A DNA stretch of 64,000 nt from Methylopila sp. Yamaguchi (GCF_002897035.1 NZ_BAUX01000010.1:62001-126000); one strand, 5' to 3'. Counted from the first letter of the stretch, positions 1 to 9,865 are shown. A program made the numbers and translations. Notes: generated from the letters alone by a model not told the origin.

Positions 1-2143
1 CGCGCGCCGCGGTCGCGATAAAGGCGTCGCCCTGGCGGGTCAGCGACAGCGCGCCGGTGGCCCGCAGGGCGGCGCGGTCGATCACGGCCGCCGTCTCCGC
101 GCAGGCGGGGGGCGCATCGAGCCGGGTGATGACGAGCGCCGCGCGGCGGCAGTCCTCCTCGAACGCGCGGGCGTCCCAGACCAGCGCCACGTCGCGTCCG
201 TCGTCGAGGCGGCCGACGCAGCCATAAGGGTCGCAGCGCGGCGTCGCTGGTCCTGGGGGCCGACCATCGCGGTCCGCGATGTCGCCGTCGGCCGCGAGCC
301 AGACCTTCGCGGCGAAATTGGTCGCGCGGGCGCCGAGCAGCGCCAGCCGGCCGTCAGGGCCCCGGATCGCCGCGGCGCGTCCGTCGCGGTCGATCGCGAC
401 GTCCGGCCGCGCAGGCGCCGCCGCCAAAGCGAGGCCCGCCGCGATCATTGGCGCGGCGGCGTACCGGAGGGCGGTGCGCCACACGCAGAGCCAGGCCAGC
501 CCTAGTGACAGCAGCGCGAGCGCGGTCGAGCCGAAGGCAGGGATCGCGCGCTCGGAGCCTGGCCAGGAGGCGACCGCGCGGGCGATCGCCAGCACGCCGC
601 TGAGGCCCCATCCCATCAAGGTCCACCACGGCCCATCGAGGCCGAGCGGCGCGAACAGCAGGCCGCCGACCACGCAGGGCATGACGATCAGGCTGATCAG
701 CGGCGTCGCAAGCGCGTTTCCAGCGAGCGCATAGGGCGTCACCCGGTGGAAGTGGTAGGCGGCGAAGGGCGCGGTCGCGAGCCCCGCCACCAGCGTGGTG
801 ACGAGCGCGAGCGCGGCTGCAGTCCGCAGCCATCGCAGCGCGCGCGCCGCCCGGCCGTCGGGCGGCGGCCGCTCGTCGCGCGGCCGGGCCTCGAACCAGG
901 CGACGAGCGCCGCGACGGCCGCGAACGACATCTGGAAACTCGGACCCAAGACGGCCTCGGGCGTCAGCGCCATGACGCACAGCGCCGCAAGCGCGAGGTT
1001 GCGCGGGGTGACGGCCGGGCGGCCGACGACGATGGCCGCGAACACGATCGCGACCATCAGGAAGGACCGCTGGGTCGCCACCTCCGCCCCGGAGAGCGCG
1101 AGGTAGAACGCGGCGCCCGCAAGCGCGACGACCGCCGCGACGCTCTTTACCGGCCAGGCGAGCGCCGCGCGTTGCGACAGCGCGAGCGCGGCGCGCACCA
1201 GCCAGAACAGGGTGCCCGCGACCAGCGCCATGTGCAGCCCCGAGATCGAGAGAATGTGGCTGAGGCCGGCCGCGCGCATTTCGTCTTCGACGGTCGCGCT
1301 GATCGGCCCCCGCACGCCGGTGACGAGAGCCGCCGCGACGGCGCCTTCGTCGCCGGCGACCGTGGCCGAGATCCGCGCCGTCAGGCGCTCCCTCAACCGT
1401 TCGAGCCGCGCGGCCAGCCGCTCGGCCGGGCCTGCGTCCGTCGCTGGCCCCAAATTGCGGACGTCCCTTGCCTGCTGCCCTGTCGCGCCCACGGCCTCGA
1501 AGAAGGCCGCCCGGGCGAAGTCGTAGCCGCCGGGCCGCACCGGCCCCTGGGGCGGCCGCCAGAACGCCGAAAGGGTCAGGCGGTCGCCGGCGGAGAGGGC
1601 CGGCCCCGCGCCGAGCGTCACCCGCGCCCGTCGGGGTCGCTCGCCGGGACTGAGCGACCCAAGCCGCTCGAGCTCCAGGGTGATCCGGCGCTGGCCGCGG
1701 TCGCTCGGCTCGATCGCGATCACCCGGCCCGTGGCCTCCGCCCGAAACGCGCGCGTCAGGGCCGGGGCCTCGACGCGGACGGTCGCGAGCTTGGCCGCGA
1801 GGAATCCCGCTGGCCCGAACGCGAGGACAAGCGCGAGCCCGAGGGCGACGAAGCGGCGCCGCGCGGCGACAGCCAGCCCCGCGCCCAGCCCCGCGAGCAG
1901 GACGGCGGCCCAGAGTTCGGGCTCGTGCGCCGCGGTGAAGTAGAGGATGACCCCGGCGCCGAAGGCGACCGGCGCCCACAGCGCGAAGCGCCCTGCGTCG
2001 GCCTCCTCGACCAGGCGGTCGAGCGTCCAGCCGCGCGCTCTCGCCAGGGCGTCCGCGAACCGGTCGCCGGGGACCGCGCCGAAGCCCGGCAACGCGGCGG
2101 CCCGCGCGCCTCTCCGTCTCCCCTGATCCGGCCCCCGCGCCAT
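1..2143 (-). CDS. comEC: ComEC/Rec2-family DNA-uptake channel protein (3' end beyond window)
   Basis: Inner-membrane channel for single-stranded DNA during natural transformation. The frame reads from an ATG at 2143 and stays open for about 714 codons to the left edge, so the C-terminus is missing. In order I see a soluble N-terminus, two membrane helices (residues about 50-110), a DUF4131-type beta-rich segment, and the Competence domain with its hallmark '[17 protein letters not shown]' followed by many hydrophobic helices and '[14 protein letters not shown]'. After the last helices comes a short soluble tail with '[15 protein letters not shown]'. No HxHxDH metallo-beta-lactamase motif is present in the visible tail, unlike Bacillus-type ComEC. 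It is divergent from gltX with about 115 bp between them, the usual arrangement in Rhizobiales as I recall it. The family call is firm; activity is unknown. Confidence 0.93.
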   Translation of the reverse strand, partial: MARGPDQGRRRGARAAALPGFGAVPGDRFADALARARGWTLDRLVEEADAGRFALWAPVAFGAGVILYFTAAHEPELWAAVLLAGLGAGLAVAARRRFVALGLALVLAFGPAGFLAAKLATVRVEAPALTRAFRAEATGRVIAIEPSDRGQRRITLELERLGSLSPGERPRRARVTLGAGPALSAGDRLTLSAFWRPPQGPVRPGGYDFARAAFFEAVGATGQQARDVRNLGPATDAGPAERLAARLERLRERLTARISATVAGDEGAVAAALVTGVRGPISATVEDEMRAAGLSHILSISGLHMALVAGTLFWLVRAALALSQRAALAWPVKSVAAVVALAGAAFYLALSGAEVATQRSFLMVAIVFAAIVVGRPAVTPRNLALAALCVMALTPEAVLGPSFQMSFAAVAALVAWFEARPRDERPPPDGRAARALRWLRTAAALALVTTLVAGLATAPFAAYHFHRVTPYALAGNALATPLISLIVMPCVVGGLLFAPLGLDGPWWTLMGWGLSGVLAIARAVASWPGSERAIPAFGSTALALLSLGLAWLCVWRTALRYAAAPMIAAGLALAAAPARPDVAIDRDGRAAAIRGPDGRLALLGARATNFAAKVWLAADGDIADRDGRPPGPATPRCDPYGCVGRLDDGRDVALVWDARAFEEDCRRAALVITRLDAPPACAETAAVIDRAALRATGALSLTRQGDAFIATAAR

Positions 2144-2258
2144 GCCGCCCGCGATCGTTTCCCTAGCTGCGGTCGTCATGCTACACGGGCCGGCCGCTGC
2201 GCCTAGCGCCCTCGTGCGCGCCGGATCGGCCCGTCGTCAGCACCGTTCGAGACCGCCC

Positions 2259-3689
2259 TTGTCCGAGACCGTCGTCACCCGTTTCGCGCCCTCGCCCACG
2301 GGCTTCCTGCACATCGGCGGCGCGCGCACCGCGCTGTTCAACTGGCTGTTCGCGAAGAGCCTGGGCGGCAAGATGCTGCTCCGGATCGAGGACACCGACC
2401 GGGCGCGATCGACCGAGGCCGCGATCGCCGCGATCCTCGACGGACTGACGTGGCTTGGCCTCGACTGGGACGGCGAGCCGGTGTTCCAGTTCGCCCGCGC
2501 CGCGCGCCATCGCGAGGCGGTGGAGCAGATGCTGGCGGACGGCCGCGCCTACCGCTGCTACGCAACGGCGCAGGAGCTTGAGGAGATGCGCGCCGCCGCG
2601 CAGGCCGAGGGGCGGCCCCCGCGCTACGACGGCCGCTGGCGTGATCGCCCCGCCTCCGAGGCGCCGGCCGATCGCCCGCCCGCCATCCGGCTGAGGGCCC
2701 CGACCGAGGGCGAGACCGTGGTGGAGGATCTGGTCCAGGGCCGCGTCGTGATCCCGAACAAGGACCTCGACGACCTCGTCCTGCTGCGCTCCGACGGCAC
2801 GCCGACCTACATGCTCGCGGTTGTGGTCGACGACCACGACATGGGCGTCACCCATGTCATCCGCGGCGTCGACCATCTCACGAACGCCGCGCGCCAGACA
2901 CAGATCTACGCGGCGCTCGGCTGGCCCGTGCCGAAGATGGCGCACATCCCGCTGATTCACGGCCCGGACGGCGCGAAACTGTCGAAGCGGCACGGCGCGC
3001 TCGGCGCCGAGGCCTACCGCGAGATGGGCTTCCTGCCGGAGGCGCTGCGGAACTATCTCGCCCGGCTCGGCTGGAGCCATGGCGACGATGAGATCTTCTC
3101 GACTGCGCAGGCGATCGAGTGGTTCGACATCGCCGACGTCGGCCGTTCCGCCGCGCGGTTCGACATGGCGAAACTGTCGAACCTCAACGGCCACTACATG
3201 CGCGCGACGCCGGACGACGAGCTGCTGGCGGCGTTCAGGGCGTCCCTGCCCTATCTGCCGGGCGGCCCCGAAGCGGCGGCCCGGCTCGAGGCGACCGGAC
3301 GCTGGAGCGCCTTCGAAGGCGCCCTCCCCGGCCTGAAGGAACGCGCCAAGACCCTGGTTGAGCTGCTCGACGGGGCGCGCTTCCTGACCGACGCGCGCCC
3401 GCTAGCGATCGAGCCCGCGGCCGCGGCTCTGTTGACGCCGGAAGCGCGCGCCCTGCTCGCCTCCCTTCATGGCCGACTGACGACGCTGGAGCCCTGGTCC
3501 GCGACGGGGGCGGAGGAGATCGTCCGCACTCTGGCGGAGGAGGCCGGGGTCAAGCTCGGGGCGCTTGCCCAGCCGTTGCGCGCGGCGCTCACCGGTCGCA
3601 AGACCTCGCCTGGAATCTTCGACGTGCTGGTCGCGCTGGGCAAGGAGGAAAGCCTCGCTCGCATCGCAGATCAGGCCACGGGCGCCTAA
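2259..3689 (+). CDS. gltX: Glutamyl-tRNA synthetase (GltX)
   Basis: Class I aminoacyl-tRNA synthetase that charges tRNA-Glu, and probably also tRNA-Gln, since this genome has a GatCAB amidotransferase (gatB/A/C in this window). The HIGH-type motif is 'HIGG' at residues 18-21 and the KMSKS-type motif is 'KLSKR' near residue 240; the sequence between them is typical of the bacterial discriminating/non-discriminating family. I chose the TTG at 2259 because it places '[14 protein letters not shown]' at the N-terminus and gives 476 residues, the usual length. In-frame ATGs at 2142 and 2178 would add a non-conserved 27-39 residue leader and the first would overlap comEC. gltA follows 179 bp downstream on the same strand. 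Confidence 0.96.
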   Translation: MSETVVTRFAPSPTGFLHIGGARTALFNWLFAKSLGGKMLLRIEDTDRARSTEAAIAAILDGLTWLGLDWDGEPVFQFARAARHREAVEQMLADGRAYRCYATAQELEEMRAAAQAEGRPPRYDGRWRDRPASEAPADRPPAIRLRAPTEGETVVEDLVQGRVVIPNKDLDDLVLLRSDGTPTYMLAVVVDDHDMGVTHVIRGVDHLTNAARQTQIYAALGWPVPKMAHIPLIHGPDGAKLSKRHGALGAEAYREMGFLPEALRNYLARLGWSHGDDEIFSTAQAIEWFDIADVGRSAARFDMAKLSNLNGHYMRATPDDELLAAFRASLPYLPGGPEAAARLEATGRWSAFEGALPGLKERAKTLVELLDGARFLTDARPLAIEPAAAALLTPEARALLASLHGRLTTLEPWSATGAEEIVRTLAEEAGVKLGALAQPLRAALTGRKTSPGIFDVLVALGKEESLARIADQATGA

Positions 3690-3868
3690 GTCGTGAGCGT
3701 GTCGAGGGCTGGTCAGAAAGGTGTCAGACGCTAATTTGCGCTGCAACAAAAGTTGATATACGCCAGCGGGAGCTTCCTCGCAGCCGCCCCGATCGCCCCG
3801 CAGCAGAGGGCCGGGCGCGGTCCCGCCCGAGGGCGCCTTAAGGCTTTTCAGCGAAGGGGCATCAGCGC

Positions 3869-5161
3869 ATGACCGACACCACCGGCTCCCTGAACGTTGG
3901 CGGGACCGAGCTCAAGCTGCCCATCCGGGAGGGGTCGATCGGCCCCGCTGTGATGGATATCCAAACGCTCTACAAGAACACGGGTCTGTTCACCTACGAC
4001 CCCGGCTTCACCTCCACTGCGAGCTGCGAGTCCAAGATCACCTTCATCGACGGCGACGAAGGCGTTCTGCTCTACCGCGGCTACCCGATCGACGATCTCG
4101 CCGAGCATGGCGACTTCCTCGAGACCAGCTACCTGCTGCTCCACGGCGAGCTGCCGACCTCGGCGCAGAAGGCTGAGTTCGACCGGCTCGTGACGCGCCA
4201 CACGATGGTGCACGAGCAGATGTCCCGCTTTTATTCCGGTTTCCGCCGCGACGCCCATCCGATGGCGGTGCTCTGCGGCGTCGTGGGGGCGCTTTCGGCC
4301 TTCTATCACGACTCCACCGACATCACTGACCCGGCCCAGCGCGAGATCGCGGCGATCCGCATGATCGCGAAGATTCCGACGCTCGCCGCCATGGCCTACA
4401 AGTATTCGATCGGCCAGCCGTTCGTGTACCCACAAAACTCGCTCGATTTCGCCGCGAACTTCCTGAACATGTGCTTCGCTGTGCCGTGCGAAGAGTACAA
4501 GGTGAACCCGGTCCTGGCGCGCGCTATGGATCGCATCTTCACTCTGCACGCCGACCATGAGCAGAACGCGTCGACCTCGACAGTCCGCCTCGCGGGCTCC
4601 TCCGGCGCGAATCCCTTTGCCTGCATCGCGGCGGGCATCGCCTGCCTCTGGGGCCCGGCCCACGGCGGAGCCAACGAAGCGGCGCTGAAGATGCTGTCGG
4701 AGATCGGCACGCCGGACAACGTCGACAAGTACGTCAAGAAGGCGAAGGACAAGAACGATCCCTTCCGCCTGATGGGCTTCGGCCACCGGGTCTACAAGAA
4801 CTACGACCCGCGCGCCAAGATCATGCAGAAGACCTGTCACGAGGTGCTCGGCGAGCTTGGCATCAAGGACGATCCGCTGCTCGAGGTGGCGATCCAGCTC
4901 GAGCAGATCGCGCTCAAGGACGACTACTTCGTCGAAAAGAAGCTCTATCCGAACATCGATTTCTATTCGGGCATCACGCTGAAGGCGATGGGATTTCCGA
5001 CCGACATGTTCACGGTGCTGTTCGCCGTGGCGCGCACCGTCGGCTGGGTCGCGCAGTGGAAGGAGATGGTGGAGGATCCCGGCCAGAAGATCGGCCGGCC
5101 GCGCCAGCTCTACACCGGCTCGCCGAGGCGCGACTACACGAGCATCTCGCAGCGCCGCTGA
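3869..5161 (+). CDS. gltA: Citrate synthase, type I (GltA)
   Basis: Condenses oxaloacetate and acetyl-CoA to citrate, the entry step of the TCA cycle. The 430-residue protein has the length and N-terminal beta domain of the hexameric, NADH-sensitive Gram-negative type. The catalytic triad is visible: His265 in 'GPAHGGANE', His306 in '[12 protein letters not shown]' and Asp364 in 'NIDFYSG'. The ATG at 3869 is preceded by an 'aaggggc' Shine-Dalgarno-like stretch. The gene stands alone in transcription terms: 179 bp separate it from gltX and a strong hairpin terminator follows within 35 bp of its stop. In related Rhizobiales gltA faces lpxB directly; here a four-gene cassette sits in between. 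Confidence 0.97.
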   Translation: MTDTTGSLNVGGTELKLPIREGSIGPAVMDIQTLYKNTGLFTYDPGFTSTASCESKITFIDGDEGVLLYRGYPIDDLAEHGDFLETSYLLLHGELPTSAQKAEFDRLVTRHTMVHEQMSRFYSGFRRDAHPMAVLCGVVGALSAFYHDSTDITDPAQREIAAIRMIAKIPTLAAMAYKYSIGQPFVYPQNSLDFAANFLNMCFAVPCEEYKVNPVLARAMDRIFTLHADHEQNASTSTVRLAGSSGANPFACIAAGIACLWGPAHGGANEAALKMLSEIGTPDNVDKYVKKAKDKNDPFRLMGFGHRVYKNYDPRAKIMQKTCHEVLGELGIKDDPLLEVAIQLEQIALKDDYFVEKKLYPNIDFYSGITLKAMGFPTDMFTVLFAVARTVGWVAQWKEMVEDPGQKIGRPRQLYTGSPRRDYTSISQRR

Positions 5162-5193
5162 CGGCCCGCCGGTCTTCCGGCGACGCGTCTCAG

Positions 5194-5219
5194 ACGCCCG
5201 GTCCCAGGACCGGGCGTTT
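5194..5219 (+). terminator. Rho-independent terminator of gltA
   Basis: Ten-base-pair stem (5194-5203 with 5208-5217, 'ACGCCCGGTC'/'GACCGGGCGT') closed by a CCAG tetraloop and ending in TTT, 33 bases after the gltA stop. It also separates gltA from the convergent minus-strand cassette ending at 5251. Confidence 0.8.
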
Positions 5220-5250
5220 CGCGTTCCGGCGCCCGCGCCGCCGCGTGGCC

Positions 5251-6330
5251 TCAGACGATCCGGCCGCGCGCCGCGACCTCGATTTCGCCGACGATCGTCT
5301 CGCCCCGGACGGCCACCAGCCGGTCCACCATGTTCACGACGACGCAGACGTGGTTCGGAACCACGCGCACGACATCGCCGACCGCAGGCTTTACGGAGCA
5401 TGCGGCGAGGCCGAGGAAGCCGTGCTCCTCCGACAGCGCGCCGATCCGGGCCTCTGGGTGCTCCAGAAGGAGCCCGTGACCGTCGAGACCGCCGGGATCG
5501 CTCGTCAGCGTCTTGGAGCCGGCGTCGAGGATCCCGCGGTCCGCGCCCGCGCGGCTCACCACCGTGGCGTAGACCGTCGCCGCGCAGTCCCGAAGCCCGG
5601 CGACGCCCGCCGCCATCTGCATGCGGTCGTTGAAGATGTAGGTGCCGGGCCGGTGCTCCGTCGCGCCGTGGAGCGCGCCGAGATGGGCCAAGTTCGGCGA
5701 GCCGCCGGTTGAGACGATGCGCGGGGACAGTCCCGCGGCGGCGAGGCCGGCGCTCGCCTCGTCGAAGAAGGCTTGCGTCGCGGGCCAGGCGGTTGGCGGA
5801 GGATAGAGCAGCAGGCCGGCGAAGCGCAGGCCGGGCGTCCCCGCGATCCGCGTCGCGAGCGCGACGGCTTCCGCGGGCGTCTCGACGCCGGCGCGCTTCA
5901 GCCCGGTGTCGCACTCCACCACGACCTCAAGCGGACGGCCGGCGATCGCCGCCGCGGGCACCAATCCGTCCACGGTGACGGGGCTGTCCGCGGCGACCGT
6001 CACCTGCGCGCGGGCGAGCAGCGCGCCGAGGCGGCCGACGTTCCGCTCGCCCAGAAGGTTGTAGCTGATCAGGATGTCGTCCAGGCCGGCGTCGGCCATC
6101 ACCTCGGCTTCGCCCAGCTTCTGACAGGTGATCCCTCTCGCGCCGGCGGCTACCTGCAGCTTGGCGAGCTCGGGGGACTTGTGGGTTTTGATATGGGGAC
6201 GGTTCGCGACGCCGGCGTTGTCGCACAGCGCCTGCACGCGCGCGATGTTCGCCTCCACGACATCAAGGTCGACGACGACGGACGGCGTGCCGAACACGCG
6301 GGCGATCTCGGCGGCGAGAGGCGTCGTCAC
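5251..6330 (-). CDS. DSD1-family PLP enzyme (D-serine dehydratase / D-threonine aldolase-like)
   Basis: Fold-type III PLP enzyme of the alanine-racemase N-terminal plus D-serine-dehydratase-like C-terminal architecture, 359 residues. The PLP lysine lies in 'RPHIKTHKS' (residues 44-52). Near the C-terminus 'PNHVC' gives His327-x-Cys329; known eukaryotic-type D-serine dehydratases use His-x-Cys to bind zinc, whereas D-threonine aldolases use His-x-Asp. That favours dehydration of D-serine (or a related 3-hydroxy-D-amino acid) to aminoacrylate, then pyruvate and ammonia. This is inference: retro-aldol activity on D-threonine or hydroxyaspartate is the main alternative. I chose the GTG at 6330 because its GTGA overlaps the RidA stop and it fits the family N-terminus; longer frames read into RidA in the wrong register. 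Last gene of the cassette, cytoplasmic. Confidence 0.85.
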   Translation of the reverse strand: MTTPLAAEIARVFGTPSVVVDLDVVEANIARVQALCDNAGVANRPHIKTHKSPELAKLQVAAGARGITCQKLGEAEVMADAGLDDILISYNLLGERNVGRLGALLARAQVTVAADSPVTVDGLVPAAAIAGRPLEVVVECDTGLKRAGVETPAEAVALATRIAGTPGLRFAGLLLYPPPTAWPATQAFFDEASAGLAAAGLSPRIVSTGGSPNLAHLGALHGATEHRPGTYIFNDRMQMAAGVAGLRDCAATVYATVVSRAGADRGILDAGSKTLTSDPGGLDGHGLLLEHPEARIGALSEEHGFLGLAACSVKPAVGDVVRVVPNHVCVVVNMVDRLVAVRGETIVGEIEVAARGRIV

Positions 6331-6785
6331 GGCAGGACCCGAACGATCGCTTCGATCTCGACCGTCATGCCGTTCGGCAGCGAGCCCATGCCGACCGCGG
6401 AGCGGGCGTGCCGGCCGCGTTCGCCGAGCACCGCGACGAAAAGGTCGGAGCAGCCGTTGATCACCTGCGGCTGCTCCGCGAAGTCCGGCGTCGCGTTGAC
6501 CATGCCGAGGAGCTTCACGATCTCGACCTTGTCGAGGTCGCCCACGGCGGCCTTGATCGCGGCGAGCAGTCCCAAGCCGACGAGCTTGGCGTGCTCGTAG
6601 GCCTCCGCGACCGACACCTCGGCGCCGACCTTGCCGACGTGATGGGAGCCGTCCGCAAGCCGCGGTCCTTGCCCCGACAGGAACAGAAGGTCGCCCACGC
6701 GCTTCGCCGGCACATAGGTGGCGACTGGCGTGTATGTCGCCGGAAGGGTAAGCCCAAGCTCCCGAAGTCTGTCGTCCGCGCTCAC
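6327..6785 (-). CDS. RidA family enamine/imine deaminase
   Basis: Small YjgF/YER057c/UK114-family protein of 152 residues, slightly longer than canonical RidA (about 130) because of an N-terminal 'DDRLRELGLTLP' segment seen in one Rid subgroup. The conserved arginine that holds the substrate carboxylate is Arg128 in 'RHARSAVG', followed by 'LPNGMTVEIEA'. Rid proteins hydrolyse reactive 2-aminoacrylate and related enamines released by PLP enzymes. Its stop overlaps the start of the downstream DSD1-family enzyme by four bases (GTGA), implying translational coupling. A PLP dehydratase that would make aminoacrylate next to the protein that disposes of it is a coherent pair; the pairing is seen, the joint function is inferred. 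It lies 67 bp downstream of dhaKL. Confidence 0.9.
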   Translation of the reverse strand: MSADDRLRELGLTLPATYTPVATYVPAKRVGDLLFLSGQGPRLADGSHHVGKVGAEVSVAEAYEHAKLVGLGLLAAIKAAVGDLDKVEIVKLLGMVNATPDFAEQPQVINGCSDLFVAVLGERGRHARSAVGMGSLPNGMTVEIEAIVRVLP

Positions 6786-6852
6786 GTCGCCTCCATCGCC
6801 CCGTCAACGCCGGAGCTGTTTCGCGTCGCCGCCATCCGCGGCGTTCCCCCGT

Positions 6853-8484
6853 TCAGAGCGCCGCCAGACGCTCCAGCACGCGCGCGACTGCTTCGGCGCC
6901 GGGGTCCGGCACGCCATTGAGCGCGCTCGACGGCACGTAGGACGACCGACCCGCCCCGGCCCTGGTCATCGCTTTCGTCGCCTCCGCGCCCTGCCGCGCA
7001 GCGGCCGCGGCCTCCGAAAGTGTGCCCCCACGCGAGAGCGTGTCGAGCGCTGGCTCCAGCGCGTCGATCATGGTGCGGTCGCCAACCGTCGCGCCGCCAT
7101 AGCTCTTCATGCGGTCAAGCCCCGCGGCGAACGCCTTCGGCCAGCCGCCGTGCGCGAAGGCGGCGCCGGCGGCGGTGAAGAAGGTCGCGAGCAGAACGCC
7201 GCTGCTGCCCCCGCCGATGCGGGAGAGCACATGGCCGAGCGCGGCGAGAAGCGCGGTCCCGTCAGCCAGCGGCAGCGCGTCCACGCGCGCCTCCACGGCC
7301 GCGGCGCACTTGGCGAAGGTGGAGCCGGCGTCGCCGTCGCCGACCTTGGCGTCGAGCGCGTCGATCTCCGGCCCCATCGCCTGCAGCGCCTGCGTCGCCG
7401 CGAGCAGCAGGCGCCGGACGGCCGGGTCGTCCGAGGCGGGCGCCGCCCCCTCGTCGTCGAGGGCTGGGGTCGGTACGAGCCGCGGCGCCGCGACCTCGCG
7501 CGCGGGGACCCACGCCGCGCTCGCGGAGGGCGCGAGCAGGCCCGCGCGGCGCCCCTCGTCCAGGATCAGGGCCGTCAGCGAGAAACCCCGCATGTCGAGC
7601 GACGTCATCAGCGGCGCAGGGCCGATGACGTAATCGGCGCGCGCGCCGAGGGGCGTCTTCATCACCGCGCCCATGACGATCGCCATGTCGAGCGGCGGCG
7701 TGCCGCCGAGAGAGTTGACCATCAGCGCGATGCGGGTTTCCGGCTCGAGCGTCGCCGCAAGCGGCCCGGCGACCTGCCCGACCAGGGCGTCGGCGGCGTC
7801 GAACGGGACGGTCCGGCTTCCGGGCTCGCCGTGGATGCCGAGGCCGAGTTCCACCGCGTCGGCGGAGATGCGTTCCTCGCGCTCGGCGCCCGGCATCGCG
7901 CCGGTGGTGAGCGCGAGGCCGAGCGACCGAACATGCGCGGCCGCGTCCCGCGCCCGCGCCGCGACCTCGGCCAGCGGCAGCCCTTCGGCGGCGGCCGCGC
8001 CTGCCAGCTTGTGGACCAGCAGCGTGCCCGCGATCCCCCGCGGCTGCGGCGCGCCCTCGATCGCGATGTCGTCGCCGACGATCACCATCTCGACCCTGAG
8101 CCCGCGGGCCCTCGCCTTCTCCGCCGCCAGGCCGAAGTTCAGCCGGTCGCCCGTGTAGTTCTTGACGATGAGCACGCAGCCCGGCTCGCCGGTGACCGCG
8201 AGGATCGCCGCGAGCACCGCGTCGACCGTCGGCGAGGCGAAGACCTCGCCGCAGACGGCCGCCGTCAGCAAGCCCTCGCCGACGAAGCCCAGATGGGCCG
8301 GCTCATGCCCGGAGCCGCCGCCCGAGACCAGCGCCACGCGGCTGCGGTCCCAATCCGTGCGAAGCACGACCTTGACGTCCGGGAAGCCGTCGAGCCGGCC
8401 AAGGCGTCCCGCGCCGGACGAGGCGAGGAAGCCGTCGATCGCATCCGTGACGACCGCGTCGCGGGTGTTCAGAAAGCTCTTCAT
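6853..8484 (-). CDS. ATP-dependent dihydroxyacetone kinase (fused DhaK-DhaL)
   Basis: Single-chain kinase of 543 residues. The DhaK substrate domain occupies roughly residues 1-330; its covalent substrate-binding histidine is His218 in 'GIHGEPG', and 'SGGGSGHEPAH' (54-64) is the usual phosphate/substrate loop. A short linker (330-355) leads to the DhaL ATP domain, with Mg-binding aspartates in 'VGDGDAGSTF' (381-390) and 'GGGSSGVL' (45-52 residues further). The fused, ATP-using form is the Citrobacter/eukaryote type rather than the PTS-fed DhaKLM. The true substrate may be dihydroxyacetone or another short ketose. Start ATG at 8484 has a good 'gggagc' ribosome site; an open extension upstream to 8751 has no similarity to the family. 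Third from the end of the minus-strand cassette. Confidence 0.92.
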   Translation of the reverse strand: MKSFLNTRDAVVTDAIDGFLASSGAGRLGRLDGFPDVKVVLRTDWDRSRVALVSGGGSGHEPAHLGFVGEGLLTAAVCGEVFASPTVDAVLAAILAVTGEPGCVLIVKNYTGDRLNFGLAAEKARARGLRVEMVIVGDDIAIEGAPQPRGIAGTLLVHKLAGAAAAEGLPLAEVAARARDAAAHVRSLGLALTTGAMPGAEREERISADAVELGLGIHGEPGSRTVPFDAADALVGQVAGPLAATLEPETRIALMVNSLGGTPPLDMAIVMGAVMKTPLGARADYVIGPAPLMTSLDMRGFSLTALILDEGRRAGLLAPSASAAWVPAREVAAPRLVPTPALDDEGAAPASDDPAVRRLLLAATQALQAMGPEIDALDAKVGDGDAGSTFAKCAAAVEARVDALPLADGTALLAALGHVLSRIGGGSSGVLLATFFTAAGAAFAHGGWPKAFAAGLDRMKSYGGATVGDRTMIDALEPALDTLSRGGTLSEAAAAARQGAEATKAMTRAGAGRSSYVPSSALNGVPDPGAEAVARVLERLAAL

Positions 8485-8576
8485 TCCAGCTCCCTTTCGC
8501 AAGTCTGCTTCGCCGCGACCGTAGGGCTCACGCTTGGGACGTCCGCGGCGCCAGCGCCGGTTTAGGGCTTCGATCC

Positions 8577-9854
8577 TCAGCCGAGGGGCGGCCGTCCCAC
8601 GTGCAACGGACAGGCCTTGAGAAAGGCCTGCGCCGCCGCGAGCAGAGCCCGGTCCTCGCCGAAGCGCCCGACGAGCTGCAGCCCGAGCGGGAGGCCCGCC
8701 GACGACATGCCGACGGGCAGGCTGAGCGCGGGAAAGCCGAGCGTCGTCCAAGGCACGCAGAACTGCGGGTCGCCGGTGTAGTCGAGCCCGAGCGGGGCCT
8801 CGCCCGTCGCCGGGACCGTGAGGAGCGCGTCGTACCCTACGAGACGTTCGCCGACCCCCATGCGGAAGCCCTGCTGCGCCCCGATCGCCTCCTGGTGGGC
8901 GATCTCGGAGATCTCTTTGCCGGCGTCCACATAGGCGGCCATGGATGCGCTCATCTTGTCGGGGAACCGTGCGCGAAGCTCGCCAAACACCTCGGCCGCC
9001 TCGAACCCCATCAAAGTGTCGGCGACGTGGAGCAGGCGCGGGAGCGCGTCCGAGAGGTCAATCGCCTCCACATAGGCGCCCGCCGCGCTGAGCTTCGCGC
9101 AGGCGTCGTCGAACAGCGCGACCTGCTCAGCGCTCGCGATGTCCGCGGGCGGCCGAAGCGCCGCAATCCGGAGGCCGCTGGGCGCGCCTCCGACCACCGC
9201 ATCGGCGTCGGGCTTCAGCAGCGCGAAGGCCGCGGCCACGTCCTCGAGCGTGCGCGCGAACAGGCCGACGTGGTCGAGCGAAGGGCTCAGCGGATGGACG
9301 CCGTCGCGCGGAAGCTCGCCGAAGCTCGGCTTGAAGCCGACCACGCCGCAGAACGCCGCCGGCCGGATGACGGAGCCGAAGGTCTGGGTGCCGAGCGCGA
9401 TGGTCACTATCCCCGCGGCGACGGCGGCGGCCGATCCGCTCGAGGAGCCTCCCGGCGTGTGATCAAGCGCCCATGGGTTCCGGGTCGCCCCCGGATGCCG
9501 CCAGGCGAACTCGGTGGTCACGGTCTTGCCCAACGTCGTCGCGCCGAGCGCCCTGAGCTGCGCGACGATCGCCGCATCGGCCGCAGGACGATGACCCTCG
9601 TAGATCGCGGAACCGTAGTCCGTGGGCATGTCGGCGGTGTCGATCAGATCCTTGACCCCAACCGTAACGCCGGAGAGCGGCCCCTCGCTCGGCGCCACCG
9701 GGGCCTCCTTGGGGAGATGCGCGAAAGCCCTAAGCTTCGGCTCCAGCCGGCGCGCGCGCTCCCACAGCGGCGTCACCAGCGCCTGCGCCTCCGCGCCGGC
9801 GGAACGCTCGGCCTGAATCTCGGCGATCGAATGGGCGGCGACGTCGTCGGCCAT
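8577..9854 (-). CDS. Amidase-signature family hydrolase
   Basis: 425-residue amidase of the Ser-cisSer-Lys family. Lys68 lies in 'VGVKDLID', the cis-serine is Ser137 in 'GGSSSGSAA', and the nucleophile is Ser161 in 'GTQTFGSVIRP', 24 residues later as in GatA. The 'GTQTFGSVIRPAAFCG' signature is typical of stand-alone bacterial amidases, not of the GatA subunit, whose real gene lies at 41902-43380. Substrate cannot be read from sequence. It starts 11 bp downstream of the lpxB stop and is followed by dhaKL after 92 bp, so it may be co-transcribed with the lipid A genes, or serve as first gene of the catabolic cassette. Confidence 0.88.
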   Translation of the reverse strand: MADDVAAHSIAEIQAERSAGAEAQALVTPLWERARRLEPKLRAFAHLPKEAPVAPSEGPLSGVTVGVKDLIDTADMPTDYGSAIYEGHRPAADAAIVAQLRALGATTLGKTVTTEFAWRHPGATRNPWALDHTPGGSSSGSAAAVAAGIVTIALGTQTFGSVIRPAAFCGVVGFKPSFGELPRDGVHPLSPSLDHVGLFARTLEDVAAAFALLKPDADAVVGGAPSGLRIAALRPPADIASAEQVALFDDACAKLSAAGAYVEAIDLSDALPRLLHVADTLMGFEAAEVFGELRARFPDKMSASMAAYVDAGKEISEIAHQEAIGAQQGFRMGVGERLVGYDALLTVPATGEAPLGLDYTGDPQFCVPWTTLGFPALSLPVGMSSAGLPLGLQLVGRFGEDRALLAAAQAFLKACPLHVGRPPLG

Positions 9855-9865
9855 GGCGCTCTCCT

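Noticed and set aside
354-1979. Long Arg-rich open frame on the minus strand
   Set aside because: It lies in another frame of comEC; composition is that of a GC-rich shadow, whereas the +comEC-register frame shows the conserved competence motifs.
2142-2258. Upstream ATG starts for gltX (2142, 2178)
   Set aside because: They add 27-39 unconserved residues and the first overlaps the comEC start; TTG 2259 gives the family N-terminus.
3736-3762. Possible gltA promoter TTGCGC / TATACG
   Set aside because: The spacer is only 15 bp and both boxes are weak; not strong enough to list.
3848-5914. Very long open frame antisense to gltA
   Set aside because: Arg/Asp/Leu-rich translation without domains, fully covering a well-conserved citrate synthase and crossing its terminator.
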